64,000 bases of DNA, taken from NCBI GenBank assembly GCA_013397455.1, contig VYZB01000035.1, positions 1,997,756 to 2,061,755 of the forward strand, given 5' to 3'. The position numbers and the translations under genes were made by a program. Under the pieces are notes generated by a model. The model ran no database searches and was not told the DNA's origin. It saw only the letters and a list, made by a program, of their open reading frames with translations. Of the stretch, positions 25,401 to 39,400 are shown one piece after another (within the stretch, counting starts at the first letter, position 1; every line of letters begins with the position of its first letter). This DNA is from Crotophaga sulcirostris. Its lineage: Eukaryota; Chordata; Aves; Cuculiformes; Crotophagidae.

Positions 25401-28400
25401 TTGCAACTTCCTAGTCACAAAACAGAGATGTTGGAGAGTGACGGACTAGCTGGGAGAGCTGTTCTGCATTGGCATGGCTCCCCAGGGAGAATAAATCTTA
25501 GAGGGTTCACAGCAAAATTACCCATGCAGAAGGTAAATGCTGAATTTGGGGCGGGGGGAAGCCAGAAAACTTGTGAATCATTTCTTTGGTATTTTTGCAA
25601 AACATGATCGGTGATTTCCTCCTCTCCTTTCAGAAGGAAAACATTTCTTCACATAAATACCCTCTTTGGAAACACATAGGGTTTTTGATAGCAAATGGCA
25701 GTTGAAATCTTCAATCAGAAACACAGAAAGGATTCGTCCTGAATCAGAGGAGAAGTTTTCCTCCTGGACATAAGTGCTTATTCTCCTTCTTTCTTTTTTC
25801 TGGTCCCCTGAAAATTACTAGTGACAGTGAACTATTCCCTGGCTGTGAAACACAGGGAATGCTCACACATACAGAGCTGTGAGGTATTTTCAGTTCAAAA
25901 GCCAAAAAAAAAGGAAGAAAAAAAGAGGGGAGAAAAAAATAAAATAAGGAAAAATCAGTTTCAGTAAAGCTAAAGTAAAACTTTTTCTCACAATGCAATT
26001 GTTGCCAGGCAGTTCTTATACTTTTAAAAATTTAGCTCAGCTCAATTTCCAAACAAAACACTGTTTCAAAATGAAAGAAGTGGAGCCATTTCATTTTGAA
26101 ACCACTGAAATAAAATATTTAGGCTCCCAATATTTTTCCTCAAGTGAAACTACCAGATGAATTACATCAAAACAAGAAAACAGCTTTGATCAATACAGCA
26201 ATGTGTCTTTCCGTTAATACACTATTTGCATAAACAATTTCATCAAGCATTACTATGAGTGCAATCGAGACCACAGGAATAAGTCAATCTGCCTACTGGG
26301 TGATTTGCTGCGAGATGCAGACTATGTCATAGCTTAAATTCAAGGACAAGAGACAAAGTAGCCAAAGAGAAAAGGACATTCCTACGGATCCCCCTGTGCT
26401 TTACCCCCCACTGCTATCGGTGTCTGCTTTAACTAGCTGAAACAACATGATGGAGAGTTTTTATGTTGAAAATATTTGGAATGCACCTGGTTTTTTTCTT
26501 CCCAAAGAAGCACAGAGCCAAAGCCTTCCCAAAGTTGGAAGATGTTGCGACTGAAGACCAGTCATACGGCAAGGGTAAGGAGAGGACCAAAGCTAGGAGA
26601 GGATCGCAGGCTAGGAAAGGCTGAAAAAGCACGAAGTCACACAGGGTGCAATTGCCTGGAATCATAACCCAATCTACATCTGCATCACCACATTCCTGCC
26701 CTATGGGCAGTTTTGCATTCTTTCCCTTGGGTCAAGCATTAACCCCAAGTGACCAGCTGGATCCAGCTGAAAATAAGTGAGGCTGTACATTGTGCAGTTA
26801 GTTTTCAGCTGCATCACCTGCAATGAGTTTCTGTAGGCAGCCAGTCACACCTTAATGGAAACAAATACCGGGAGTGAATAACTCAACCCCCTGGCAGGAG
26901 GAGCAGTTGCCTGTATCAGGTGGAGGGCAACTCTGCTCAGAAGCAATAAAACGAGCTCTCACTCTGCCTGGACAAATAAGCTGAGCCTGTGCACCTACAC
27001 CGGCACTGTCAAGTGAGCAGCATGGCACTTGGGTGCCCAAGTCCTAGAAAGAAAGCAAGGGCTTTTTGAAGCAATTGGTTTCTGGCATGAAATTTCTGCA
27101 GAATAACAAATGGTGGTTGGCTTCATAATTAACAGTTTAAGAGGCCTTCTAGAATACAAATCAGAAGAAAACAAAATTTGAATAATGCATTAGTGAGAGT
27201 TCATGTTGTAGTAGCCCTATGTGGATTGTCAGTGTGCATTCCAGTAGCTCGTTATGATTTATCTTCATCAGCCATGGGCTGAAATTACCAGACTCCAATT
27301 ACTTTGCTTCCCGTGTTCAAGAGAAAAAAAATAATGTCAGGCCTACCACAGGAGATGGCTTAAAATGCCTGAGGTAAAGAAAGTAATCTACTGTTCTCTG
27401 ACATTCGCTGCCTGAAAGTCATTCACATTAACAACCATTCAAACTTGTTTAGTGCAAACCAATTGCTTCTATTTTCCTCTTGTCAGTAACATTAGCTTCA
27501 ATTCAAATTTAACTCTTCGAAAATTTCAAAATATAAAATGAAATTTAGTGAGGCTTGACAGGGACAAGTCAGGGTTTTGACAGAACATACTGCTACTGAA
27601 TTTATCTTCCTTAATCTGTTAATTTTGAAATTTCTGTTTTCAAGGGGAAAAAAATGATGATCTGCAGTTCTTCCACTATCTCGGAGAAGGTAAGAGATTT
27701 ATGCTGATGTTTGCCAAACTCGCATTTTAATACTACTCCAAACACAACGAGAACTACAAAGGCAGAAAAATAGATGCACTCAATTTAAAATAACAAATTA
27801 AGCGATTATTTATGAGCACAACTTGAGGTTTAGTTACACAGCAAAATTCATTTAATAACTTAATATTCCATCACCATGAACACTTAGACTTGTATAACAG
27901 GCCATTAACTTCTAAATGCTTTGGGCTTATAAGGTTAATATCTACAGTGAGAAGGGGAAGTAGGTTAGATGGTTAAACAACAGTAGCTGTCACAGACTGC
28001 TTAAATAGACACCAAGGAGGAGACTAGCTTGGCTTTCATCAATACTCTTTCTTCATACAATACCCACTAGTAAAATGCTTTTATAGTTTCTCTTAGATAA
28101 AATTAAAATAAAACCACAAGACACTCACTCAGCCTCATGTTTTAGCATAATTGTTTTTAAGAATAAAATACACAGTAAGCCATATTACTACTGTGTGTTC
28201 AGAATATTCTCCAAAAGATTTCTTTTCATATGGGTTAGGAAGGGAGGAACTGCATGAGCAATGGGAGGAGAAGTAATTTTTGTTTTCTTTTGTATTTGTG
28301 AAATCTGACAGGAAAGAAAATACATACAAGCCTGTGCTGGCTGTGATAAATTCAACCACATTTCTAGCAAATTAGTCCTTTATGGTACAGCATAATTCAG

Positions 28401-30345
28401 CACAAGAAAAAGCCAAATCATCTCCTACATGCTACAGAAATTAAACTAGTAAAGCTTGGTATTATACAGTTAATTGTTTCTAAGTACTGTATATTCATTA
28501 TTTTTAAATTAGCAGTAAAAAAATTACAGACAATAATTAACTTTGAACAGTTTGGGGGGCAACAGTTGGTTTACAGGCTAAATCAGATGGGTTTCTATGA
28601 GTCTGACGTCTACAGCTTAGACATCAGATCCTGTTACACAAACATGATGTTAATTTACCCAGCCAAATGATTTTCTATTTTTTTACAGCAGATAACAAGA
28701 CGCCAGCTCCCTTGGGAAGACTCCACTGTTACTTAAAGACAGGAGGCTTAGCATCACCTTAACACATCAAAACCCCAACACAGTAGTTAATGGTTATGAA
28801 AGAATTTGACTTACTACCTTATAGCACTATTAATAGCACTATATTACTGGTGGATTCAGTATGAAGCTGGGAACTAGAAACCTGATTTATATTTCCACTT
28901 TTAGTGTTTGTGCCAATTGGCCTGTACCACTCTCTCTAGGCAGTTTCAACCCAGGTAATTTTAAAATATTCACATTTCATGATCTAAGCAGAATATATTT
29001 TTGCAGGTATGTCCAATGGAAGAAGAAACATAATCAAAACCTAGATACTGCCCCAAAAGTATTAGCACTCCAGCAGTCACATAATTAATGCCTGTCAGCC
29101 AGCAATTCTCTCTCTCTCAAAATCTCTGCCTGTACAACAAGCAGATCTCATTTTCTTGAGTGAAAAGGACAAGCAGCTCAGATCAAATTGCCAATAAGGG
29201 GTCTTCCAGCTAAGGGGCACAGCTGGTTTTGCATGGCAGCAGGCAAAGAGGACTTGTGTGGTCTTTTCCACTCTCCCTGCCAAAGGAAAGGCTGAGGAAG
29301 GCCATGAGTACCATCCAAAACAGATGCAATGGTAAAAAAATGAACAATAATGCCTCGAAGCATCTATATGTAAAGCAAAGTTTGCAGTCAAAATACAGCA
29401 ACAAAATAACTTGCTTCTTAAAATTTTACCTTAAGTAACGTAAAACCTTGTTTGGTTTTAAAGAAAGAACACACCATTACTCGGAAAAATATTCTGAGAT
29501 AAAAATGCGTACAGGAAAGCAATGGGATTTTCTGAAGTTTTAAGACACATAATTCTAATTACATCCACGCAACTGACGTACTTCCACACTTCTGAAAAAT
29601 CACACAGTCTAGAGGCTCATGGACTGGTTTTATTTTCTTGCTCTTCTGAGTTCACCTGTCTCAACCACTCGTATGGCAAATCTTACATTACGTCTTGCAT
29701 TACAGAACTCAGGGAACATTTTATGCAGCATAGATGATGTTGCTGTCATAAAGTTTTGCAGGCACTCTAGCTCTTTGGGATTGGAAATTGAGAAAATGAA
29801 AAGAAAATATTTTTGATTAAAAAGCTCAAACTATTAAACTATTTCAATTCTCAGACATCACATACATTGGTACAATAATAGCATACAGTACATTATTGTT
29901 GATTTTTCATTCTTTCTAGGCATCAAATATTATTACTACTTGTTATTTAGTACTCGTAATAACTTGAAAGTTGATTATTTCTGACTAATCTGTTTTTATG
30001 ACACTTGATAATTCTTTTTTTCATTTTTGACAAAAGTGAATATGACTCAAAGGTGTTAGTTAATATTTTCTATTTTCACTTTTAAGTAGAATTAGCAAAC
30101 TGTTTTTCCAAAGGTAGGCTTCTTATGCAGGATATGACTTTACTCATTTATTATCTATATCACATTTGCAGTAGTTCAATCTGTTCTCTTTCATTCAATC
30201 TGCATTGTTACTTTCTTGAGATAACTGACTTTTAATGTTATTCTATACCCTTGTTTCAGCACTTATTTTCTGTGGAAATTGCACTGCAGCAATAGGAACT
30301 TCAGGAAAAACAAACTAGTTATTTTTATGATTTCCATTCAACTGC
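22403..30345. other. Intronic DNA without recognisable gene
   Basis: AT-rich intron with a purine-rich stretch at about 25900-25960 and a single ambiguous base at 23459. A 146-codon plus frame at 25167-25607 shows no domain, motif or splice context and overlaps an antisense frame; I do not regard it as a gene. A 45-bp segment at 27645-27689 is bounded by good plus-strand splice consensus sequences but has no other support. Confidence 0.55.
23459..23459. other. Single ambiguous base (N)
   Basis: One N between 'gttaaaaat' and 'tgtataatat'. Unlike the N at 30408, the flanks are not duplicates of each other. Confidence 0.95.
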
Positions 30346-30470
30346 CTGAACTGAGTTATTTAGAAAGGCAATAAATGGTTTTTTGGAACTTATTAACTTG
30401 ACAAAAANCTGAACTGAGTTATTTAGAAAGGCAATAAATGGTTTTTTGGAACTTATTAACTTGACAAAAA
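30346..30470. repeat. Exact 62-bp direct duplication around a single N (assembly artefact)
   Basis: Positions 30346-30407 and 30409-30470 are identical base for base over 62 bp, starting 'ctgaactgag' and ending 'ttgacaaaaa', with one N at 30408 between them. Two perfect copies separated by exactly one placeholder base is the pattern left when overlapping contig ends are abutted without merging. The true sequence most likely holds one copy. Confidence 0.93.
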
Positions 30471-33400
30471 CATTTTACAATTATAAGTAGCATAGCCAAC
30501 AGGTTTTCAGAAGCATATTGAAGCAAAGGTCTTCATTGTATATATCTGGAAACAACACATAACTAAAATTCATACTATTATAGAGTATTTTCTTCCTAAC
30601 AGGAAATCTAGGATAATACTTCTCAAGAATAATCCCAGACATGCAGTACCTGTCTTTTGAAAGGGCCTCTTTGTTTTGAGAAGATATACAATTTCCTGAC
30701 CACTTCCTGACCCAAGGTTTGCATGCTGGAAGCTGAATTGCCAAATATTTTTGAGTATTAATAATAAATCTTATGCATCATATGAACATTCTACCCAAGG
30801 AATGCAATATTCTCCCAACACTGAATTTTCTAGTGAGTTCAAATACATTGAGATGGTATTTCCAAATAAAATTTCAAAATAACCGGGTTATACCTAATGG
30901 CACTGTTAGACACTGAGGTCACCCCAACTAGCTAGAGCTTTGGTTACACCAAGAACTCTGTGGCCATTGCAGAGCATAAGTGTCCGACAGGTTTATGTCA
31001 GATTTTAAGTCAGGCATGCAGTTTCATTCTTTAACACTTAAAGCAAAGGATAAAAAACATAAAAATTATGTTACTGAAAACTCAGGAAGTTATGCCTTGG
31101 GAAGCCCCTTCTCTTTCTTATCAACAAGTGCTGAGTACATCCTTCAAAAATCAGCCACAACTTTTATTTTGAATATAGTCGTTTCCTTGTTTCAGGATTT
31201 TATTAACAAGAGAGGAAAGGGCTGGCTTCCCATCTTCTTCCAATAATTGTTTCTTCTGCCTTGTCAGCAGAGGACAAAAAACCCCATATAAGAACAAGAA
31301 AACCACAACCGTAAAATTATATGTGTTACTTAGGCAGTTTGGGATAGGTGTTACAGAGGACTGAATACAAGGGGAATAAAAGCAGTTGCTGATGCTGCTA
31401 GAACAGAACCATAGCCTTCCTTTGATTCACAGTAGTGCACATCCATAGATGTATTTCAATTCCCTGGTTCAGTATCAGATACTTAACTGGAAATTGAAAT
31501 CCTGATATAACAGAAAGGTGGAAAGTGAATACTCTAGGGTTGGACAGTTGATGAGAAAAACATGTGAAATGGTAAAGCACATCCATTGCCACCAGCACTA
31601 GGGAAAAATAGCTGAAAGGAAGAAAATTAAGAGCATCCTGTGTCTTGTTTTATATTTTCAAAAGAAAAAGAAAACCACAACATCCAGGAAAAACAAACAA
31701 ACAAACAAAACAAACAAAAAACCAAAAACTAAAACACTGACTCACGCATCACAAAACACCTTAATTTTTATCTTCTAGAAAAAAGGGACAACAGACTGGG
31801 AGTATAGAATAAGACCTTCCCAAAGACATATTTCCATAATTCACTTCTAAAACTGGAAGCTGAATTTATGAAGTGAATAAATCTACTCTTAAAAAAAAAA
31901 AGGAAAATATATGAAAGCAAGCGGTGTTGCATAAGAGGAAAAGGCTGTGTGGTAACATAAATTCTTGAGTAGAATACAGGGTGAAACAGAGTACAGGTGG
32001 TTTTGTTTTACATTCCTTCACTTTAGACCAGTTAAAGTTGAACAATGTTTCAAATGTGGAATATTCTCAATACTGTAATTAAAATTACAGCAACAAGGAA
32101 AATCTATACAGAGTTACTTCTATTTAATAATAAAATATAAAAAACTAAATTACTTTAGTGTCAATTATATTAGCATACACGGTAGCAAACGTTTTTAAAT
32201 TAAATGTGCTTTTCAACTTAAACACTAACCGCAAGACTGCAAAAAATACAGCGTTATGGGCTGTCGTAAGAAACAGCTCAAAGTTAGCACTTTACTTAAT
32301 TATACAAAAATGTAATATGAAATCGATTTCCTGTGTTCTGTATTAGTGCCTTGCTTATTACAAAATACTTTTGTATTGCCTTTGTCAACATAAATTAGAC
32401 TTGCACAATTTTGTCTAAGAACACTGTTAAATTAAATTTAAAGAAATGCAAAAATGGTACTGCACTTATGTGCTTCGCAAGTATAACACTAAACTGATGA
32501 AGTAAGCTTCTAAATGCTATTAAACTATGTTATTTTCTTTTTATTTTCTAATGAAACTTTAAGAATCAAAATAGTTCTTAAAATGTCTTCAGTAATCTGC
32601 ACCAAGGGCAACTGAGCTAATAATTTGAAATAAAAAAAATAAAAAGAGCAAATTTGCACCTGTCTATAAAAACTTTAAAACTTGCAGCAACTCTTTATTC
32701 ATTAAAAATCAAACAGCAGAGAGAATGCTACTAGCAATTAATTTTCAGCACAGCTTGCATTATCATTTCAAGGTCAGGTTTCACTGGCCATGCCTCAGTG
32801 GGAGCTTGGTTTCGAGGAGATCACTAAACATTGCTCGCAAGGGAAACATCATTAAACGTGTACTTGGAAAACTGAAAATACTTGCAATAGCAATAACTGA
32901 AAAACTCTGCTAGCCTGCCTCAACTCAGTCACCCTCTGGACGTAAGGAGGTGCCTTTGGGTAAGTGTTAAACAGCTACCAGATATACCACCGAAGGAATA
33001 TTTGGCTCTACCCTTAATAAAAATATGACCTTCTTTCTAACCACAGATCCAAACATTGTTTCAGTCTCGAGGATGCAAAAAGGGAACACAAAACCAGTGA
33101 CAAATATTTCTGGGAAAGACTGAAAACAGAACACCTAAAAGATCACCAGCAGCCTTTACACATGGGATTACTACAACACATGTATAATGCAAGGAAACCT
33201 GTTCTCTTCGATATCAGCATCTGCGATACCCAAACACTTACACCACAAGATTAATTTTCCATTTCTAGCCATTCTTTCCATTTTTCTCCAAAATCCTTTC
33301 CATAAACTTAAAAAAAAAAAAGTAGGTTCCTTCCCTCCCTATCCTTAATAGGAAAAACAAACGTTGAATTCTACTTCCTGTATGGTCATACAATTTTCCC

Positions 33401-36400
33401 TTAGCTTCCGAACTACATTTATCATCTATATGACATTTTTTTGTTTGTTTTATTTTTATTCCTAATGTAATTCTCCAATACAACCGTTAAGATGAAGTAG
33501 TTCTTTCTCTCAACACAACCCGTCCTTGCGAAGCAGCGGTTTCTAAACCGTAAAGTGAATTCAGGTTGCTATAGGCATCCAGGTAGCTGGTGTAATTTAT
33601 GTACTCACTCCCATGACTGACAAAGACCAACTGTGATGCAGAGATAACAAAATGGACTGAAAGTAAGTTGCTGCTTTTTTTTGCAAATGATACCTGGCAG
33701 GAACATACAGTTTTGTCTGTTTTTTTCAAATTCATACTGCAAGTATGGATTTTTTCCCTTCATATCTATTGTAACACCCTGGGGAGAGAAAATACTTCCA
33801 ACCATCTGACTAGTTATCAAACATATTACTAAAACGTATAGAAAAATGTTCCAGTAAGCTAAAACCAATTTCTTTTTTTACAAAGCTACCAGAATATTTT
33901 TCTTGAAATTGAGATATATTTCAACACATCTATGTGTTTGTGTGCATATACATGCTTTTAAATCTCAAAACAAAGGTTTCTCTATTTCTTTCAATTTTTT
34001 TGCAGAAAACATTGCCAGTAACACCTGTGAATGGTGATGGACATTCGCAAATAATTGCTGGAAGCAATCAGGGACCGCAAGATTTCAATTCAATACTGAA
34101 GCCCAAACAAAGCTAGATCTCCTCCTGCCCTCGAACACAGCAGAGAATATTGGTCTGCTTTCTTTTATTTTTTTTTAAAGTAGCTAAGCAAGAAGAACTG
34201 ATTTTGAAACATATATCTCACCATGTCTCCATCAGGAAAAGCTCATGTTTGTTCTTGCCTGCCCTGTCACAAAAAAGGCAGATGAGAAGGCATCCTACCT
34301 CTCACAGCCCCATGCTCTTTTTCCTGATTCCCTTCAAGAACAAGCTGCCCCTCGTCTTCTCCTGCTACTCAGTTACAGCACTGCACGCCAGATTTTCAAC
34401 GGCACAAGAGTATCAAGGATTTGCAAGGGACAGGTTGGTTCTCGTGTCCTGCAGTGCCTTGATCTCTGCCCCAGCTTTGCAATACAATGGATCTTAGCGG
34501 CTAAATCTGAGTCTCACCACCTTAATCTCTTCTGGTCCCTTCAGCCCATCAGTCTTTACTTTGGCATTTTCTCCTGAAGGACTAGGGAAGCCAGGAACTG
34601 CCTCCTCACACCAGTGGCCTCATGAAGGAAGAAAGAGAGTCCACCACCTTGCCAACAACATGAGCTGAACTACATGGCCTAGAAGCAGCTGGGAGAGGGG
34701 AGCTTCAGTAGCTATGTGATGGTAAAGTCTATCAACAAGTTCATTACTAAGACAGGCGTGAGCATTCTCAAGACCGCTCTCGCTCTCCCTCTCTTTTTAT
34801 TTTTAAATAGGAAATGCTGTCCTCTTGTATAAGGACTTCAGTTGATGCTGACATAGTAGAGGACAGGGAGGAAGGGTTTTGGTAAGCAAACGCTGGCCTC
34901 ACCACTTCTGAGATTTGCTCTGTCAGTGTGTAACTGTCAAGGGAGCAGAAGGATCCTTCAGACAAAGCAAAAGGCCTGAGGGCCAGCAGCTACAGAGGAT
35001 GCAGTCTGTTAACTCTTAGCACACACACAGCAGTACCACCAATACAAATCCAGAGGTTACTGACTGCAATAAAGAAATTTATTTAAAGATGCTCCAAGAA
35101 CACCACAAAACCACCACCAAAAAAAAAATAGGGATCAACGAGATGGACACTCACTGTGCAAGTCCAAAAGCCAAAAAGTCACAAGAAACAGACTTAGTCA
35201 TATCCAAGATCTAAATAGGAAGGGCAAGGAAGCTTCAATGACAAAAAATCTTCTGTAGCATTCTCAGAGTAGGAAAGCTACTTCTTCTAACGCAATTTAG
35301 CTTACAAAACAAATAAAGGTGAAGCTTGTTACACTGAAACCTGCTACTCATGCTTTAACTTAGCTAATAAATGTCATTCACCGAGTAATGCTCTAAAATG
35401 TGCAAACTCAAGCAATTTAAGTTTTTGCATGCTTTATGCATTTTAAGGCAAATAATTCTCTTTTAAATGTCAAAATACATTTTTTTATTAATTTTCTTTT
35501 TCTCCAACTGCCAGCAGAAACTTTCAAGTGAAATAATTTAAAGGATTTTCTTTTCTGTTGTTGTTCATAACAAATTATATGCACAAAATCTATATTACAG
35601 TAAGAAAGTAAACCTAAGTAGTCAAAAGTTAAGAAATGCTTTGATGTATTTGGAACAAGCCTAATTTGATTTTCTTATACATATGCATTATTATATGATA
35701 CATGATTTTCCTTAGGGCAACATGGAAGAATCTATACCTAAAAATGTAATGTCAACTAATGTAAGTGGCACAAGCTGAAAATAAAGCAATAAATACAACT
35801 GTGTATGTATTTTTCCTGTATGCTTTGTATAGAGTTTTTAAATAATTAAACTAGATTGCAAAAGGGATATCAGAAAACAGACATTACTGACAGTTATAGG
35901 AAAAAGTAAGTGCAGCAGCATTCATGTCTTAGCACATAAGCCTGCACAAACATTTTGTATGTAGAAGCACACAGTCCACTAGGCATTCATCAGAGAACAC
36001 CCTGAAACGATGCCTGGCCTGTAAGTACTGATGCTTGTTGTAATGTTAGCTTCACAACCTACCATTTGATTCAGCACATGCTAGGGTAGGTTATTAGTTT
36101 TCTATACTGATGCATTCACACTACAGAAAAGTGTCCTCAGTTTGCTCTGTAAATGTAAAAAAAAAAGCCAGTTATTCTAACTCTAACAAATTGATTTTGT
36201 AATTGCAGATAAGGAAGGCTTATACTAATGCTTTAAAATGAAAAGAACAAAAACATAGGCATACTAAATAGATTATTAGAAAAGTGTTTCTTGTTATGCA
36301 CAAGACACTGATTTTTTTTTTTCTCTAAATTTTCTTGTATTTGATTCAGATAAAGTATTTTGAATTTTCTAGTCTTTCAAACACGGTAATAGAGGGTTGT

Positions 36401-39400
36401 TCCATGACAACACAAGTTAAGAAACAGCAGCAAGTTCCAGGATGGCACTGAATATTTCTGGAAGGGAATTTTGTTTTGGTTTTTATAGTGCACAGAAGAG
36501 CAGTTCCTCATTTTTATAGATGATAATTTAATTTCTCCTTACATATTCAGAAATCTAACAGTTGCAACAGTAGTATCTATTACTTCAGAATTAAAGCAAG
36601 TTTACTATAAAATGTACTTCATCAATATGCAGAATATCATAATTACAGTGAATACTGTCATTGAAAGGCAGGAATTGACTGATGCAGAAGATGAAGAGTC
36701 TCTCTATCAGCTATTTCAAAAACTGGTTCTCACTGAGAAGTTAAAAAAAAAGCATGAAATGCTGTCATAAACCCCAGCACACACACACACTGCTGGGAAG
36801 ACAGTAGAAAAGGAACGATTGCTTCTCTTCAAGCTACTATGGGAATTAGTACACAGCTAACAAGCAACTTAGTTCAAAATGGAGAATAAACTCCAAAGGA
36901 GGAGCCAGTTTGAAGAAAAGCTTGAGGTTTCACAATCTTCCTAACTGACAATAATTTACAGCCTACAAAAAACAAAGCCTCTCTCTTCTAGCTTATTCTA
37001 GGCACCGCTGCGGCCAGCTTCAAAGGAAACTGGATAACTATTTCCCCATTTCAGTCAGTATACAAAGCCCATTCACTATATATTAGGCTGAGCTCCAGCA
37101 GAGAAACAACTTGACAAGTTAGAAGCTGAAGCAATATGTGTCAAAGAGATTGAATTCTACTTTCATATTAGTACAGAAGACGACAGTGCATGATTATTGC
37201 TTGGAGCATGTGGTTGTTTAGGGGATAATGCTAGCACCTTAACACTGAGGAGTAATGGAAATTGTCTGTCTTGTTCTCATTCTTTCTGAGACAGTCACTT
37301 GTGATATGTCTTGTTACACTGCCAGGTCATTTCTCTCTCCAGGCTCTTAAATATCACCTGTCCAAATTGACAATACATTTCTCAAATGATGACATTATGC
37401 TTTGTCCCTTGCTAAATAGCTAGACACTCACTTTACCAAGGATGAAAAGTTACACTTTACTTGCAGAAATTAAAACATTCAGGCCAGCCACTGTGTTAGA
37501 GCTCTGATTCCCAACCAACGCTGCCCTTCTGCAAGGATGCTCAACCCTCCAACATCAAGGTATCTCACACCACAGCAGCTCAGGCTCACATCCCTCTTTA
37601 TGGTCTTGTTCCTCATAAAGGAGAATACTCCTGACATGGCTAAATTCAAAGACAAGGATTCAATCATTACAATTTCAAACAAAAAATACCCCATATTCTA
37701 TGACTTCATTATTCTGCTAACACCACCACATCCACTGAGAGGAACTTCTATTACAGAAGTTGCATTGAATAACCAATTGTGTCTCACAAGCATAAAACAA
37801 CTCAGCAAATCCCCACTCCAAAAAAACAGACCTTCAGTATTGCAGACAAAAGAATTTCTCCATGGGCTGTCAGAGCTATGTGATATGTAATCCTCACTAA
37901 AAGCTCACACCAGCAGGAGTAAGGCATGGGATGACACACAGAAGGATGGCAAGAGTAACAGATTTTGCCATCCAAGATCGAAACACCATGTTGTGAAGAA
38001 CACGGGTACTTGTATGTGCTGTTCTTTATTACGATTGCTGCATATTTGTTTCCAATCATGAGTAACTCTCTAGACAGGCAGAAGGAAGGATGCCTATCAT
38101 ACCCAAGAGCCTTGCACAGCTACCAGTGCAGGATGGCTGCTCTTCAGAGAGGCTGGGAAAAAACACACACGGGCACATGCACGTCCACTGAGAGAAAAGT
38201 TAAAGTTTCTAAGAGATTAGTTTTAGGAGAACAAAGTGTATAATGGAAGCATCTGACATTTTCTAATTTAAGTCTATTCACAAGGCAGACTTTCAGAGAG
38301 CACTGAAAGGAGAGCACAGCTTCCACAGAATCTGCTCCCCATGTGATGCAGCAGCCTCACTCCGTGGAACCCAGAGCATATCCATTTCCAAGAGATAGTT
38401 AAATCACCAGGAGTCATCACAGAAACGATTGCACAGACTCAGAGTTCCCACCTTAGACTTGCAAGACCTTTCTTAAACACAGAGACAGCAAGCTGATTTG
38501 TGAAGGCAATATTGGAGAGTGGTAGTACTTTTGTTTCCACTTCGGGAATCAGACCCAATTAAAAAAGGGGAATAAAACCTAAGTTTGTGAACTGACTTTA
38601 ATTAAGCATGCAGCAACTAGTAAATTCAGGACTAAATAATTCACAGTAAGACATAAAGATCCATGGTTATACAGGTTTATTGATTTCTATGGAATATTAC
38701 TCTTGTATATATTTGTTTCCTCACTGTGTAAACCATGGGTATACACTCTGAATATGCCCATTACTAAAGCGACAATTAAAAATGTCTACCATCTTAATTT
38801 GCTTTTCAAATATGCATTCACCACCTTTTCCAGTCACCACTAGGGAAGATAAGGCATACCAACAAAGCCTTTTAACTTCTTTCCTTTCTGTATAGGTTCT
38901 TACACTACATGCATCACCATGTGACTATGAATCTTCTACAAGCACATTACCAAATGTAAATAATTTCTACAACATATTATTCCCTCCCTCATCCATTGCT
39001 TAGACAGAAGCATCTATATTTTTGTTTCTGTCTTTTAAATTGTGTGTCATGGCTGAAGGGAAAGAGTAGCTGGGGTTGGAGGGGAGGAAGGGTTGTGTTC
39101 CAGAAAAAGAAAAAGCTGAGCAATAGAAAAAGAAAACTTGATAATGGCAATCTAAGAAGTCTTAGAGGTGAAGCAGCATGCACACACACAAAAGGAACAT
39201 GCTCATCTAGCACGATCCTTAATTATGGCCATTCAGAGAAAAAGAGACAAGTGATAAGGTAGTTAAAAAAAAAAAAAAAGTTCAGGAATAAATTGATCTC
39301 CACTGATTTCTATACAATATGATTGTTGCATTCTTCCCACCCTCTCCACCCCATCTCTTACTGTATCAAGTGAACACCAAGAGTAGACTCTGCACAGACA

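Noticed and set aside
25167..25607. 146-codon plus-strand frame
   Set aside because: No recognised family, no splice or promoter context, overlapped by an antisense frame, and composition matches random translation of a GC-richer intron patch.
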